64,000 bases of DNA. It comes from Telluribacter roseus (GTDB taxonomy: Bacteria > Bacteroidota > Bacteroidia > Cytophagales > Spirosomataceae). Below the pieces are notes generated by a model. The model worked only from the letters and a program-made list of their open reading frames with translations, did not search any database and had not been told where the DNA came from. The stretch is from NCBI RefSeq assembly GCF_017355915.2, contig NZ_JAFEUV020000004.1:62001-126000 (forward strand), in the 5' to 3' direction. This document shows, in pieces, positions 24,487 through 33,477 of the stretch; the stretch's first letter is position 1; every line of letters begins with the position of its first letter. The translations under genes were made by a program, and so were the position numbers.

Positions 24487-25512
24487 TTAACTGGCTTTAT
24501 CATCTTTCAGATGCTCCTCAGCCAGATGCCCCTCAGCAAGTTTGCGCTTTACTACATCGGCGGGGTACTTAAGGGCTAGTTTGCGGATGTCGTAGGCGAA
24601 CTCCTGGTAGGTCTCCTCCCATACCTTCGCCTCTTCGGGAGTATATTTATGAAAACCGTGGGCGTTGGCGACGCCCTTGCCACCGGCTTTGACGATGTCA
24701 TCAATAAGCTTGGGTACCTCGGTGCTGTTGGAAAGGGTAGGAAAGAGGTCTTTCATGACGGTATGGTAGGCCGGTACTCCGGTGAGATCCATCCAGCCGA
24801 AAACCCCGACAAGCGTCATCCAGTAGCCGGTGTTGTTGCGGCAGGCGCGGTCTACGTCCTCGACAGTAGCATAGCCGTTCTCCACCAGGTAAAAGGCCTC
24901 CCGGTACATGGCGTAGGCCAGGCGGTTGGCGATAAAGCCCCGGATATCCTTGCGTACCAGCGTGGGCTCCTTGCCCCAGTAGTGAGCGAGGTCGTAGAGG
25001 TACTCGGCCACGGTCTGGTCGCTCTGATCTCCGCAGATGATTTCCAGGAAGCGCGTGGTGTGTGAGGGCTCGGACCAGTGCAGGCCAAAGAAGCGGGCAG
25101 GGTGCTGAGTCTGCTGCTGCAGGAGGCTGATGGGGATGGCGGAGGTATTGCTGGTGAGCAGCGCTTCCGGTGCGATGGCCCGCTCAATCTTCTCGTATAC
25201 TGATTTCTTGATATCCAGATTCTCAATAGTACACTCTATTACCAGGCCGCAACCACTCAGCTCCTCATAGTCTTCGGTAATAGTCAGGTTGGCATGGTAG
25301 TGCTCCGGCGCCTCCCGGATAAGCTCCTCCTGACGTGCCCGTTTGAGGTGTTCGGTAATGCGGGTTTCGGCGTGGTCGAGGTCGGCGGGGATGGGTGCTA
25401 CGGCTACTACCGGGTGACCGGCTATGAGCAGACAGGTAACAATGCTGCAGCCCATCAGGCCCAGTCCGACTACCCCTACGGGTATGTCGTGTACAGGTAT
25501 GGTTTTCGTCAT
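24487..25512 (-). CDS. 3-hydroxyacyl-CoA dehydrogenase family protein
   Basis: 341 aa. A Rossmann NAD site VGVVGLGLMGCSIV (Gly16, Gly18, Gly21), SNTSAIPISLL at ~121-131, the catalytic-loop GLHWSEPSHTTRFLEI with His145, and the C-terminal dimerisation domain GFIANRLAYAMYREAFYLVE. This is the monofunctional HAD/3-hydroxybutyryl-CoA dehydrogenase type, without a crotonase domain. HWSEP replaces the usual HFFNP, suggesting a substrate other than standard fatty acyl-CoA. It is a single gene; a strong terminator of the upstream gene lies 81 nt ahead of its start. Confidence 0.85.
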   Translation of the reverse strand: MTKTIPVHDIPVGVVGLGLMGCSIVTCLLIAGHPVVAVAPIPADLDHAETRITEHLKRARQEELIREAPEHYHANLTITEDYEELSGCGLVIECTIENLDIKKSVYEKIERAIAPEALLTSNTSAIPISLLQQQTQHPARFFGLHWSEPSHTTRFLEIICGDQSDQTVAEYLYDLAHYWGKEPTLVRKDIRGFIANRLAYAMYREAFYLVENGYATVEDVDRACRNNTGYWMTLVGVFGWMDLTGVPAYHTVMKDLFPTLSNSTEVPKLIDDIVKAGGKGVANAHGFHKYTPEEAKVWEETYQEFAYDIRKLALKYPADVVKRKLAEGHLAEEHLKDDKAS

Positions 25513-25592
25513 GATACGGGTTGGGTAAAGGATTATTCGGCTGAATGGTACCTGATTGCCTCGATAATACGGGCTGATCCGGACCGGTACCT

Positions 25593-25639
25593 ATAAAAGC
25601 AGCGGCAGCCGGGAATCTCCCGGCTGCCGCTGCTTTTAT
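25593..25639 (-). terminator. 22 bp hairpin terminator
   Basis: Perfect arms 25593-25614 and 25618-25639 around a 3 nt loop. On the minus strand the stem ends in TTTTAT. It stands 24 nt after the stop of the 25664 gene and ends that transcript. Confidence 0.85.
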
Positions 25640-25663
25640 GAAAATCACTACTAGTAAGAATTC

Positions 25664-26188
25664 TTACTCTTGTCTGGTCCTGACAATGTACCGTCCATCG
25701 GCAGTTACTCCCACAACTTCCTGATTAGCCCGAATCAGATTTCTCTCACGGAAACGTGTATTCAGCTGATTCTGAATGTTGGTGGCGTTCTGATTACCTC
25801 TTAGCTGGGTATCCAGACCAGTCATCTGATTAGATTGCAGTACTTCACTTACATCTACAAAGCTTCTCTCATTGATGTTGTCGTAGTTCATGGTGTTTAT
25901 GTCGACCTGCGACAGACCTGTCACCATTTGCCCAACCTGATCGCCAGTTTGCTGTCCAGTATTATTACGTTGCATAGTACCCGACTGCTGAGTGCCATTC
26001 CGCTGTGTGCCAGTTTGCTGGCCACCAGTTTGCTGGCCACCAGTCTGCTGGCCACCACTTTGCTGGTTGGTCCGGGGCTGGTTTGAATTCTGTGTTGGTC
26101 TGTTAGAATTAGTCTGAGCTTCTGAAACAAATGGAGCGGCAATCCCCATCACACATACTAGCCCTATTGCCCAAATTTGCTTTTTCAT
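25664..26188 (-). CDS. secreted Gln/Thr/Gly/Asn-rich repeat protein
   Basis: 174 aa from ATG 26188 (MKKQIWAIGLVCVMGIAAPF), a signal peptide ending SEAQ. Residues ~20-85 are low complexity with tandem GGQQT units, probably disordered or a linker. The C-terminal ~85 residues are ordinary (LSQVDINTMNYDNINERSFV, ending GVTADGRYIVRTRQE). No known domain was recognised. Transcription ends at the 22 bp hairpin downstream. Confidence 0.6.
   Translation of the reverse strand: MKKQIWAIGLVCVMGIAAPFVSEAQTNSNRPTQNSNQPRTNQQSGGQQTGGQQTGGQQTGTQRNGTQQSGTMQRNNTGQQTGDQVGQMVTGLSQVDINTMNYDNINERSFVDVSEVLQSNQMTGLDTQLRGNQNATNIQNQLNTRFRERNLIRANQEVVGVTADGRYIVRTRQE
26011..26070 (-). repeat. 15 bp tandem repeat inside the Gln-rich gene
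   Basis: Four 15 bp units (26011-26025, 26026-26040, 26041-26055, 26056-26070). The first two are identical (CAGTTTGCTGGCCAC), the third has one change and the last is diverged. They encode five-residue Gly-Gln-Gln-Thr-Gly units. The array keeps frame and may vary in copy number. Confidence 0.85.
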
Positions 26189-26410
26189 AAACATGGTTTA
26201 ATTAGGTGAAACACTGCCCCTTACTACATAAATTCTGTGCCAACAGGTTACATTAAATATTTATTAAAAAATTGTTAATCAGTAGGTTGTGTAATTTTGT
26301 GGCAAAATCAGCGCCTGGAGGCAGTGAAGGGAGGTTTGGGCTAGAGCCTATGTTAATATCCGGAAGTTACAAGATGTACCTGAACTTCTACAATACGTTT
26401 AATAAGAGTA

Positions 26411-26914
26411 TTATTTTCCCAAAATAGCCCTGAAACTTTCCCTGCCAGCAGGTAGTCGCTTCAGATTTTCAATCAATTGAATGGCCCGGTCCACCCTGAG
26501 CTGGCTATTTTTGACGGTAGCTACGTAATTAATAATGTACCGTTGCTTGCCGGGAGCGAGCTGCTTAAAGCGCTGGAACCCCTCCGGGTCCTGCCCGAAC
26601 AGCTCCTGCAGCTCTTCCGGAACCGGTACTCCGTACTCACTTTCGTCTTTGACGAGCGAAACCAGCACCTCGTCACCCAGCCGTACCCGCAGTGCCTTCA
26701 TGCGTTTGGCGCTGATGCTGATGTAGGCTGCTCCCTGTCCCAGCGCTACCAGGCCGCACTGCCAGTCTAGTGCGTTGTTGACAGTACAGATCAGTCGCAT
26801 GCTGAAGCTTCCGCCCAGTTGCTGCACTACGTCGGGCGGTATCTCGAGGTAGGTCATGCCGAGCAGGTAATCCAGGCTGTGGATGCGGGTGGTAAAGGTA
26901 GTAGGGGAGGACAT
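26411..26914 (-). CDS. YdeI/OmpD-associated family protein (DUF1905 + OmdA)
   Basis: 167 aa. The N-terminal half fits DUF1905, a small beta-barrel (YLEIPPDVVQQLGGSFSMRL, ISAKRMKALRVRLGDEVLV). The C-terminal half fits the YdeI/OmdA domain (VPEELQELFGQDPEGFQRFK, PGKQRYIINYVATVKNSQLR). Enterobacterial YdeI has been linked to peptide resistance through outer-membrane proteins; here the role is unknown. It is divergent from the Gfo/Idh gene, with 118 nt between the starts. Confidence 0.8.
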   Translation of the reverse strand: MSSPTTFTTRIHSLDYLLGMTYLEIPPDVVQQLGGSFSMRLICTVNNALDWQCGLVALGQGAAYISISAKRMKALRVRLGDEVLVSLVKDESEYGVPVPEELQELFGQDPEGFQRFKQLAPGKQRYIINYVATVKNSQLRVDRAIQLIENLKRLPAGRESFRAILGK

Positions 26915-27032
26915 GGTAAGACTATGGGGTAAACAAGAGGATTGGTAAGTAAAAAGTATTGGTGTTAGGCTTTAGTTTAGATATATTACATGCCTTAAAA
27001 GTAAATATACAATACATCCTTTTATATCCTGT

Positions 27033-28418
27033 ATGAAACCTAACCGCAGAACCTTTATTAAAGGAGTGGCAGCTACTTCGGCCTTTCTGGCTACAGAGAG
27101 TATTGCCAAGCCCTTTAACATTATCCGTGACTTTAAGAAAGTAAGCCCCAATGACAAAATCCGTTTCGCTACCATCGGGATGGGTATTCAGGGGCACATG
27201 GATACCCGTGCCGCCCTGCGCAGCTCCAAAGAAGTAGAGTTTGTGGCAGCGGCCGACCTGTACGATGGACGCCTGATCCGTACCAAGGAAACCTACGGGA
27301 AAGATATATTTACGACCCGCGACTACCGTGAGATCCTGTCACGCAAGGATATTGACGCGGTACTGATCGTAACACCCGACCACTGGCACGACCACATTAC
27401 CAAAGATGCCCTCAAGGCCGGTAAAAACGTGTACTGCGAGAAGCCTATGGTACATCAGATCGAAGAAGGGCCTTCGGTAATAGATGCCTGGAAAAAATCC
27501 GGTAAGACCATGCAGGTAGGTAGCCAGCGTATCAGCAGTGCGCCCTTCAAGGAAGCCAAGCGTATGATCGCGGCCGGAGATATTGGTGAGATTAACTACA
27601 TCGAGTCCAACAACGACCGCTTCGGAGCCATTGGTGCCTGGAACTACTCCATTCCGCCGGATGCCTCGCGCCAGACCCTCGACTGGGATAAGTTCCTGGG
27701 GGATGCGCCCAAGGTACCTTTCGATCCGACTCGCTTTTTCCGCTGGCGCAACTACCGCGACTACGGTACCGGAGTAGCCGGTGACCTGTTTGTCCACCTG
27801 ATCACGGGGGCCCACTTCGTGACTAACTCACTGGGGCCGGAGCGCATCTTCTCGTCGGGCGAGTTGAGCTACTGGAAGGACGGCCGCGATGTACCCGATG
27901 TACTGGTGTCGATCCTGGAGTACCCCAAGACGGACGCTCATGCCAATTTCCAGATGGTACTGCGAGTGAACTTTGCCAACGCCGGAGCTATCAACAACAA
28001 CACCCGTATCATAGGTACCGAAGGGCAGATTGAGTTTTCAGAAAATAGCCTCGTGCTTACCAAGAAAAAACTTCCCATCGCGCCCGGTTACGGCGGATAC
28101 GATAGCGTATTTACCTTCCCCGAAGAAGTACAGAAGGAGTTCGCGAAGCAGTACGATGCCAAGTACCCGCCCGAAACCCGCAAGGCGGAGCCGGTGAAAG
28201 AGGTGAAGTTTGAGTCGCCCAAGGGAGATGACGCGCACGCCAACCACTTCCTGGATTTCTTCGAGAACGTCAAGAAGGGAAGTGTGGGTACCATCGAAGA
28301 TCCTGTGTTTGGCTACCGCGCGGCGGCACCCGTACTGGCCTGCAACAAGAGCTACTTTGAGAAGAAGGTGATCAACTGGGATCCGGTAGCGATGAAAGAA
28401 AGAAAGGTAAAGGCGTAG
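27033..28418 (+). CDS. Gfo/Idh/MocA family oxidoreductase, Tat-exported
   Basis: 461 aa. The Tat signal is NRRTFIKGVAATSAFLATES, so the protein is folded before export. A Rossmann segment follows (IRFATIGMGIQGHMDT), then VEFVAAADLYDGR, VTPDHWHDHITKDALKAGKN and YCEKPM with the family Lys-Pro that binds the nicotinamide and substrate. The C-terminal beta-sheet domain contains FFRWRNYRDYGTGVAGDLFV with the DLFVHL/GAH region carrying the catalytic His. It is probably an NAD(P)-dependent sugar or inositol oxidoreductase or glycosidase. It ends at a good terminator. Confidence 0.88.
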   Translation: MKPNRRTFIKGVAATSAFLATESIAKPFNIIRDFKKVSPNDKIRFATIGMGIQGHMDTRAALRSSKEVEFVAAADLYDGRLIRTKETYGKDIFTTRDYREILSRKDIDAVLIVTPDHWHDHITKDALKAGKNVYCEKPMVHQIEEGPSVIDAWKKSGKTMQVGSQRISSAPFKEAKRMIAAGDIGEINYIESNNDRFGAIGAWNYSIPPDASRQTLDWDKFLGDAPKVPFDPTRFFRWRNYRDYGTGVAGDLFVHLITGAHFVTNSLGPERIFSSGELSYWKDGRDVPDVLVSILEYPKTDAHANFQMVLRVNFANAGAINNNTRIIGTEGQIEFSENSLVLTKKKLPIAPGYGGYDSVFTFPEEVQKEFAKQYDAKYPPETRKAEPVKEVKFESPKGDDAHANHFLDFFENVKKGSVGTIEDPVFGYRAAAPVLACNKSYFEKKVINWDPVAMKERKVKA

Positions 28419-28444
28419 GTAACTGACATCTATATACTTCGACC

Positions 28445-28482
28445 GGAAAGCTCCACTGCACCAGCAGGGAGCTTTCCTTTTA
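28445..28482 (+). terminator. terminator of the Gfo/Idh/MocA gene
   Basis: GGAAAGCTCC (28445-28454) pairs perfectly with GGAGCTTTCC (28468-28477), followed by TTTTAT. It lies 27 nt after the stop. Confidence 0.8.
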
Positions 28483-28498
28483 TAAGACTGCCACTAAC

Positions 28499-28529
28499 AA
28501 AAAAAGCCCCACCAGATGGTGAGGCTTTT
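28499..28529 (-). terminator. terminator of the cold shock gene
   Basis: On the minus strand, GCCTCACC pairs with GGTGGGGC with one G:U pair and a 4 nt loop, followed by a run of seven T. It lies 30 nt after the cold shock stop. Confidence 0.8.
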
Positions 28530-28558
28530 CCTGTGTTGGCTGTATGATATGTCTCAGA

Positions 28559-28750
28559 TTAAGCAAGCTTAACGTTAACTGCATTCAACCCTTTTCTTCC
28601 TTCTTGCAGGTCAAATGTCACTTCGTCGTTTTCGCGAATCTCATCTACTAAACCTGAGATGTGTACGAAATAATCTTGTCCTGTTTTTGCATCTTTAATG
28701 AATCCGTATCCTTTAGAATCATTAAAAAACTTTACTACTCCTTGATTCAT
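28559..28750 (-). CDS. cold shock protein (CspA family)
   Basis: 63 aa from ATG 28750 (MNQGVVKFFNDSKGYGFI); the longer frame adds ten codons that lie in the leader. The OB-fold RNA-binding motifs RNP1 (KGYGFI) and RNP2 (DYFVHI) are intact. It acts as an RNA chaperone in the cytoplasm. A canonical Bacteroidota promoter lies upstream (28778-28806), giving a short leader, and a terminator follows. It is monocistronic. Confidence 0.93.
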   Translation of the reverse strand: MNQGVVKFFNDSKGYGFIKDAKTGQDYFVHISGLVDEIRENDEVTFDLQEGRKGLNAVNVKLA

Positions 28751-28777
28751 GATAATTGTTTTATAAAAGAATTTAAG

Positions 28778-28806
28778 CAAAGGTACATTAAATTATTGAT
28801 TTCCAA
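28778..28806 (-). promoter_or_regulatory. Bacteroidota-type promoter of the cold shock gene
   Basis: On the minus strand TACCTTTG (28778-28785) is a perfect TAnnTTTG -7 box, with TTG (28804-28806) 18 nt upstream as the -33 box. Transcription would begin about 20 nt before the ATG. Confidence 0.65.
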
Positions 28807-28933
28807 GTTTTTTTAAGAAAATAATGCAAAGCTAGCTTCCACAGGGCATTTCTATCGACTAAGTACCAGCCGCTAACGTTCTTTCTATAACTGCACAGAC
28901 CCAAAAGTGTTTAAAAATTGAAAGATAAATCCT

Positions 28934-28965
28934 TTTCGCGCTTTGCCGGTTTCTCCCTACCTTTG
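28934..28965 (+). promoter_or_regulatory. Bacteroidota-type promoter of guaA
   Basis: TACCTTTG (28958-28965) matches TAnnTTTG exactly. TTTC (28934-28937) stands 20 nt upstream at the -33 position, one base from TTTG. The ATG at 28985 is 19 nt further on. Confidence 0.6.
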
Positions 28966-28984
28966 CGTTTTAGAAAGCTAATTC

Positions 28985-30514
28985 ATGACTGAACAGATTC
29001 TTATCCTCGATTTTGGCTCGCAATATACCCAGTTAATCGCCCGCAGGGTTCGCGAGTTGGATGTGTACTGCGAGATTCATCCTTTCAATAAAATTCCTGA
29101 ATTTACTCCAAATATCAAGGGAGTGATCCTCTCGGGAAGTCCGTGTTCTGTGTGGGATCCCCAATCTCCCCGGGTTGACCTGGACCAATTCAGAAACAAG
29201 GTACCCGTACTGGGTGTATGCTACGGAGCTCAACTCATGGCGCAGGTGCTGGGAGGTGAAGTACTACCCGCGGCGCATCGGGAGTACGGCCGGGCCAGAC
29301 TGGACCTGCTGGAGGAGCAATCTCCGCTGCTGGCCGGACTGACCAACTCTTCGCAGGTGTGGATGTCGCACGGAGATACCATTGTGCAGGTGCCCGAAAA
29401 CTTCCGCGTTATTGCCTCCACCGAGTCGGTACGGGTGGCCGCCTACAAGATCGATGAGGAGCCTACCTACGGAATTCAGTTCCACCCCGAGGTAACTCAC
29501 TCCACTGATGGTAAAAAGATCCTTCACAACTTCGTAGTAAATATATGCGGTTGCCAGCAGGATTGGACTTCGGAGTCATTTGCCGAAATGACCATCGAGA
29601 ACCTGAAACAAAAACTGGGTAACGACCGTGTAGTAATGGCCCTGTCGGGTGGTGTTGACTCAACGGTAGCGGCCTCACTCGTTCACAAAGCCATTGGTGA
29701 TAACCTGTTCTGTATATTCGTAGATAACGGCGTACTTCGTAAGAATGAGTACGAGCAGGTACTGCACTCGTACGAGGACATGGGCCTTAATATAAAAGGG
29801 GTGGATGCGAAGGAACGCTTCTACAACGCTCTGAAAGGACTATCGGATCCGGAGCTGAAGCGCAAAGCCATTGGCAAAACCTTTATTGAAGTATTTGACC
29901 ACGAAGCCCACCTGATCCAGGACGTGAAGTGGCTGGGTCAGGGTACTATCTACCCGGATGTGATCGAATCGGTATCGGTGAATGGTCCTTCGGTAACCAT
30001 CAAGTCGCACCACAACGTGGGCGGACTACCGGACCTGATGAACCTGAAGGTAGTAGAGCCTCTGAATACATTGTTTAAGGACGAGGTTAGGGCGGTAGGA
30101 CATACCCTGGGAGTACCCGTTAATATTTTGGGACGGCACCCGTTCCCCGGTCCGGGTCTGGCTATCCGTATTCTGGGTGAAGTCACTCCCGAGAAGGTGG
30201 CCATCCTGCAGGAAGTGGATGACTTGTTTATCAGTCGCCTGAAGAAGAGCGGCCTGTACGACGAAGTATGGCAGGCAGGTAGTATGCTGCTGCCGGTACA
30301 GAGCGTAGGGGTAATGGGTGACGAGCGTACCTACGAGAGCGTAGTGGCCCTCCGGGCGGTAACCTCCGTGGATGGTATGACGGCCGACTGGGCCCACCTG
30401 CCTTACACCTTCCTGGCGGAGGTATCCAACGATATCATCAACCGCGTCAAAGGCGTCAACCGCGTGGTATACGACATCTCGTCGAAGCCACCGGCAACCA
30501 TTGAGTGGGAATAA
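28985..30514 (+). CDS. guaA: GMP synthase (glutamine-hydrolysing)
   Basis: 509 aa, the full family length. The N-terminal class I amidotransferase has nucleophile Cys79 in [11 protein letters not shown] and the FHPEVTHS His/Glu pair. The ATP pyrophosphatase domain has the PP-loop SGGVDST (221-227). The C-terminal dimerisation domain carries [19 protein letters not shown] and ends TIEWE. It converts XMP, ATP and glutamine to GMP in the cytoplasm. It is monocistronic, with its own promoter and a strong terminator. Confidence 0.98.
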   Translation: MTEQILILDFGSQYTQLIARRVRELDVYCEIHPFNKIPEFTPNIKGVILSGSPCSVWDPQSPRVDLDQFRNKVPVLGVCYGAQLMAQVLGGEVLPAAHREYGRARLDLLEEQSPLLAGLTNSSQVWMSHGDTIVQVPENFRVIASTESVRVAAYKIDEEPTYGIQFHPEVTHSTDGKKILHNFVVNICGCQQDWTSESFAEMTIENLKQKLGNDRVVMALSGGVDSTVAASLVHKAIGDNLFCIFVDNGVLRKNEYEQVLHSYEDMGLNIKGVDAKERFYNALKGLSDPELKRKAIGKTFIEVFDHEAHLIQDVKWLGQGTIYPDVIESVSVNGPSVTIKSHHNVGGLPDLMNLKVVEPLNTLFKDEVRAVGHTLGVPVNILGRHPFPGPGLAIRILGEVTPEKVAILQEVDDLFISRLKKSGLYDEVWQAGSMLLPVQSVGVMGDERTYESVVALRAVTSVDGMTADWAHLPYTFLAEVSNDIINRVKGVNRVVYDISSKPPATIEWE

Positions 30515-30520
30515 TACTAA

Positions 30521-30558
30521 AAAAGCGAAAGCGGGCCCTAAGGTCCGCTTTCGCTTTT
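30521..30558. terminator. bidirectional terminator between guaA and the DUF1328 gene
   Basis: AAAAGCGAAAGCGG (30521-30534) pairs with CCGCTTTCGCTTTT (30545-30558), and the stem is extended inward by GCC/GGT. A- and T-runs on both sides let it serve guaA (plus) and the small minus-strand gene. Confidence 0.88.
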
Positions 30559-30592
30559 AGTTGTGTATAATATCTCAGTTGCTTACTCTACG

Positions 30593-30754
30593 CTAGCCTC
30601 GTACACGTCCGCTGATCAGGCTGATCACAAAAAGTACCAGGAATACGAAGAAAAGTATCTTAGCAATACCAGCTGCTCCGGCAGCAACACCACCAAATCC
30701 AAGAACACCTGCAATGATGGCTATAATCAGAAATACTACGGTCCACTTAAGCAT
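30593..30754 (-). CDS. DUF1328 small membrane protein (YtjA-like)
   Basis: 53 aa, starting [20 protein letters not shown], with a Gly/Ala hinge ([13 protein letters not shown]) and a second helix ([15 protein letters not shown]) ending RVRG. Two transmembrane helices separated by a glycine-rich turn are exactly the DUF1328 pattern. These proteins are stress-inducible in several bacteria and of unknown function. It is convergent with guaA and shares its terminator. The plus-strand frame over the same DNA is not protein-like. Confidence 0.88.
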   Translation of the reverse strand: MLKWTVVFLIIAIIAGVLGFGGVAAGAAGIAKILFFVFLVLFVISLISGRVRG

Positions 30755-31009
30755 AATTGAAAAAGATTAAGGTTTATGAATCAATATGCTTTAGGTAATT
30801 AAAAGTCTGTGCCATCCGCAATTAGGCTCCCAGGCTGTAATATGTATATAAAACTTGGCGAAAATGTGACAATTACGTATACAGGCGTGGTGAAATGTCC
30901 CCGATCTTGTCAAATTTATTGCTGATAAGTACGTTATTTTGCTGTTGGGCTACCAGGGAGGAGGAGAAGAGAACAGAATGGCTCAGCCCACAATCCATTG
31001 CTGGTACCT

Positions 31010-31741
31010 ATGCGCTTGCTATTACTCTTCTTTCTGGTTCTGTTTATTTCTCCTCAGATGTACGGGCAGCCCTCTGCCCACCAGCGTACCATCACCCAGT
31101 TTTCTATCACTGCCGTTGACCAGGCTTCGGGTCAGGAAGTCCCGGCCAGTTTTGAGGTCCTTGTCCACAAAGCCGCTACCCGTTTGCGGGGGAGCAGCCG
31201 ACCGGGGCAGTCACCTTTTTCATTCCGGTTGCAGGAGTCTGATACCATCACCGTAGTGACCTCGTCGGCGGGGTACCACTCCGTGGAGGAAATGATGCTG
31301 GTTTCGTGCGATACCTGCGAATATTATCAGTATAAGGCCGTGCTGGAGCGGGTGGAAGACCCGGTCAAAGACTCAGTTTTTGTGAATCTTAAGGTACATG
31401 ACCGTATTCAGCTGGATAAGATCTACTTCAACCAGAGCAGCTATGAACTGCGTCCCGAGTCGCGCGAACAGCTCGAAAAGCTCTACCGTACCTTACGTGA
31501 TAATCCAAATCTAAAAATAGAGATAGCCGGCCATACCGACAACGTAGGTGACCTTCGTCTGAACAGGGCCCTTTCTGAAAATAGGGCCCAGGTGATCTAC
31601 GCGTTTCTGCGGCAGAAAAGCATCCCGTCGAGCCGGCTTGTGCCCAGAGGGTACGGCCATACTCAACCCGTTTCACCCAATGATACCGAGGAAAATCGCT
31701 CCCGAAACCGGAGGGTAGAATTTGTGGTGCTGGAAAACTAG
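31010..31741 (+). CDS. OmpA family protein
   Basis: 243 aa from ATG 31010 (MRLLLLFFLVLFISPQMYG, signal peptide); an earlier in-frame TTG is less likely. The middle has a beta-sandwich-like domain (ITAVDQASGQEVPASFEVLV). The C-terminal OmpA peptidoglycan-binding domain is complete: IYFNQSSYELRPESREQLEK, IEIAGHTDNVGD, NRALSENRAQVIYAFL, RGYGHTQPV, NRRVEF. It anchors the outer membrane or an envelope complex to the wall. The DUF5723 gene follows 101 nt later on the same strand, possibly in the same transcript. Confidence 0.9.
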   Translation: MRLLLLFFLVLFISPQMYGQPSAHQRTITQFSITAVDQASGQEVPASFEVLVHKAATRLRGSSRPGQSPFSFRLQESDTITVVTSSAGYHSVEEMMLVSCDTCEYYQYKAVLERVEDPVKDSVFVNLKVHDRIQLDKIYFNQSSYELRPESREQLEKLYRTLRDNPNLKIEIAGHTDNVGDLRLNRALSENRAQVIYAFLRQKSIPSSRLVPRGYGHTQPVSPNDTEENRSRNRRVEFVVLEN

Positions 31742-31842
31742 TACCTCTGTACAGGCTCCTCCATGGTAGGGTAGTGAGCTTTAGCAGCCGGTACTCAGGC
31801 ACACTTTTGGAGAAAGTAATCAAAACACATCAATACGAACCT

Positions 31843-33294
31843 ATGCATATCACTCATTCATATTCAAAGTATTGTCTGCTGCTCCTGCTGCTGCTGACCG
31901 CCCGGCTGGGGGTATCTCAGGGATTTGTAGGTATTACATCGCAGCAGAATTCAGGACTGTGGTCGGTGTATCAGAACCCGGCGCTCCTGGTCAATGATAA
32001 GTACTCCCTGCGGGTACATGCCGTATCGGGCGGTGTCCATATCGATAACAACTATGTAAAGTATGCGGCACCTTTCTCCATGGTAGATCTGATGCTGGGC
32101 AACAACCCCCGACCCCTCAGTGCGTATGATCTGGAAGAGATTCGCAATGGCAAGCCCAAGCATGGCACCCTGGCCGCTGAGCTACGCGGGCCCGCCCTGG
32201 CTTTCAAGATAAGTCCTACTACGCACGTAGCGATCATGACCCGTGTCAGAAGCGGAGCACAGGTGACCAATGCCTCCGAGAAGCTACTGGGTGTAGTAAG
32301 GCTGGGGCTGGCCAATGTCGAGAACTACCAGAACCTTGAATACCTGGCTCTGTACGCTTCGCACGCCGACAACAAATTCAACGCGGTAAGCCAGGCGTAC
32401 TCGGAGTGGGCGCTGTCGCTGGGGCAGGTCTTATCGGAGAGTGATTACCATCGGCTGCTGGGTGGGGTGACCATCAAGCGGTACTTCGGCTATGCGGGTG
32501 CCTACATCCAGAACCACAGCCTGCGCTACCGGCTCGTACCCGATACCTCCATGACCAATGCGGCTCTTCTGCAGGTAGACCGCTTCAATGCGGATCTGGG
32601 ATATACCAGCGTCAATGATATGTCAGTACTGTCGCCCAGCTGGCTGCTGGGGCGCAACGCAACCGGTAAGGGCTGGGGACTTGATCTGGGGGTAAGCTAC
32701 GACCTGCTGGGGGAGGATGAGAAGCATGTGCTGCGTCTGAGTGGCTCCGTTACTGATATCGGGCGGATCACCTATAGCGACCAGCGGGCCAGAAAGTATA
32801 CTATAGATAGCCAGGACAAGCAGATTACAGCCTCAGAATGGGCAAGCTACACAACACCCCGTGAGGGAGAAAGCCGGATGAGTACCGTAGGCCGGGTACT
32901 GGAAGAACAGTTTGGACTGGCAGAAACCGACCGTACCAGTGAGTTTCAGCTGGCTACGCCACAGGCCCTGAACCTGAGCGCTGACCTGCGCCTGATGAGA
33001 AACATATACGTCAATACCACCTGGATCAAAAGCATGCGTGTTACCTCCGTACCGGGCTTACGGGCCTCGTCACTACTGGCGGTGACCCCTCGCCTGGATG
33101 CCGATAAGATAGGCGTATCACTACCAATCATACGGCAGAACGGCGCCTGGGCCGTAGGCGGTGCCGCCCGGGTAGGAGCCTTTATGATAGGATCAGATAA
33201 CCTGCTGGGGCTCTTTGCCCGCAATGGCAATATCAAAGCCCAGGGAGCGGATGTATACGCCGGGGTAAGTATTGGGATAAAGTCGGACAAATAA
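31843..33294 (+). CDS. DUF5723 outer-membrane beta-barrel protein
   Basis: 483 aa from ATG 31843 (MHITHSYSKYCLLLLLLLTA, signal peptide); 23 further codons upstream are open but not signal-like. The family signature follows cleavage: GFVGITSQQNSGLWSVYQNP, then alternating strands with aromatic ends and the final VGAFMIGSDNLLGLF. This is a PorV/FadL-style barrel common in gliding Bacteroidota, with no known cargo. It ends at a Rho-independent terminator. Confidence 0.82.
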   Translation: MHITHSYSKYCLLLLLLLTARLGVSQGFVGITSQQNSGLWSVYQNPALLVNDKYSLRVHAVSGGVHIDNNYVKYAAPFSMVDLMLGNNPRPLSAYDLEEIRNGKPKHGTLAAELRGPALAFKISPTTHVAIMTRVRSGAQVTNASEKLLGVVRLGLANVENYQNLEYLALYASHADNKFNAVSQAYSEWALSLGQVLSESDYHRLLGGVTIKRYFGYAGAYIQNHSLRYRLVPDTSMTNAALLQVDRFNADLGYTSVNDMSVLSPSWLLGRNATGKGWGLDLGVSYDLLGEDEKHVLRLSGSVTDIGRITYSDQRARKYTIDSQDKQITASEWASYTTPREGESRMSTVGRVLEEQFGLAETDRTSEFQLATPQALNLSADLRLMRNIYVNTTWIKSMRVTSVPGLRASSLLAVTPRLDADKIGVSLPIIRQNGAWAVGGAARVGAFMIGSDNLLGLFARNGNIKAQGADVYAGVSIGIKSDK

Positions 33295-33361
33295 GAGAGC
33301 TATCAGGTAATTAAGCAGGAGGGGCTGCTTTTTATGAATAATACATTTTTGTAAAACTGTG

Positions 33362-33391
33362 AAAAGGGTATGTCTTACATACCCTTTTTTT
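33362..33391 (+). terminator. terminator of the OmpA/DUF5723 transcript
   Basis: AAAAGGGTATGT (33362-33373) pairs perfectly with ACATACCCTTTT (33377-33388) around a CTT loop, within a run of seven T. Confidence 0.9.
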
Positions 33392-33477
33392 AACGTTATA
33401 GCTTTTGTTTACGACTTAAACCGTGTATTTACTTTATTTTGCAAGCAAACTTTTTTGATAAACTAATAAATCGAATA

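Noticed and set aside
24312-24503. 63-codon frame with a transmembrane segment
   Set aside because: Its second half is the inverted repeat core and hairpin, it overlaps the preceding gene, and the other element copy has a stop in the equivalent frame. I kept it as element sequence, not a gene.
26011-26070. Possible CRISPR-like repeat array
   Set aside because: Units are 15 bp, directly adjacent without spacers, and in frame inside a protein gene.
28921-28960. GCCGGT segment upstream of guaA as another family B palindrome
   Set aside because: Only the first six bases match; the loop and right arm are absent and the stretch is better explained as promoter sequence.
30563-30760. 65-codon plus-strand frame after guaA
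   Set aside because: Low-complexity Ser/Asn/Tyr translation; the opposite strand encodes a textbook DUF1328 protein.
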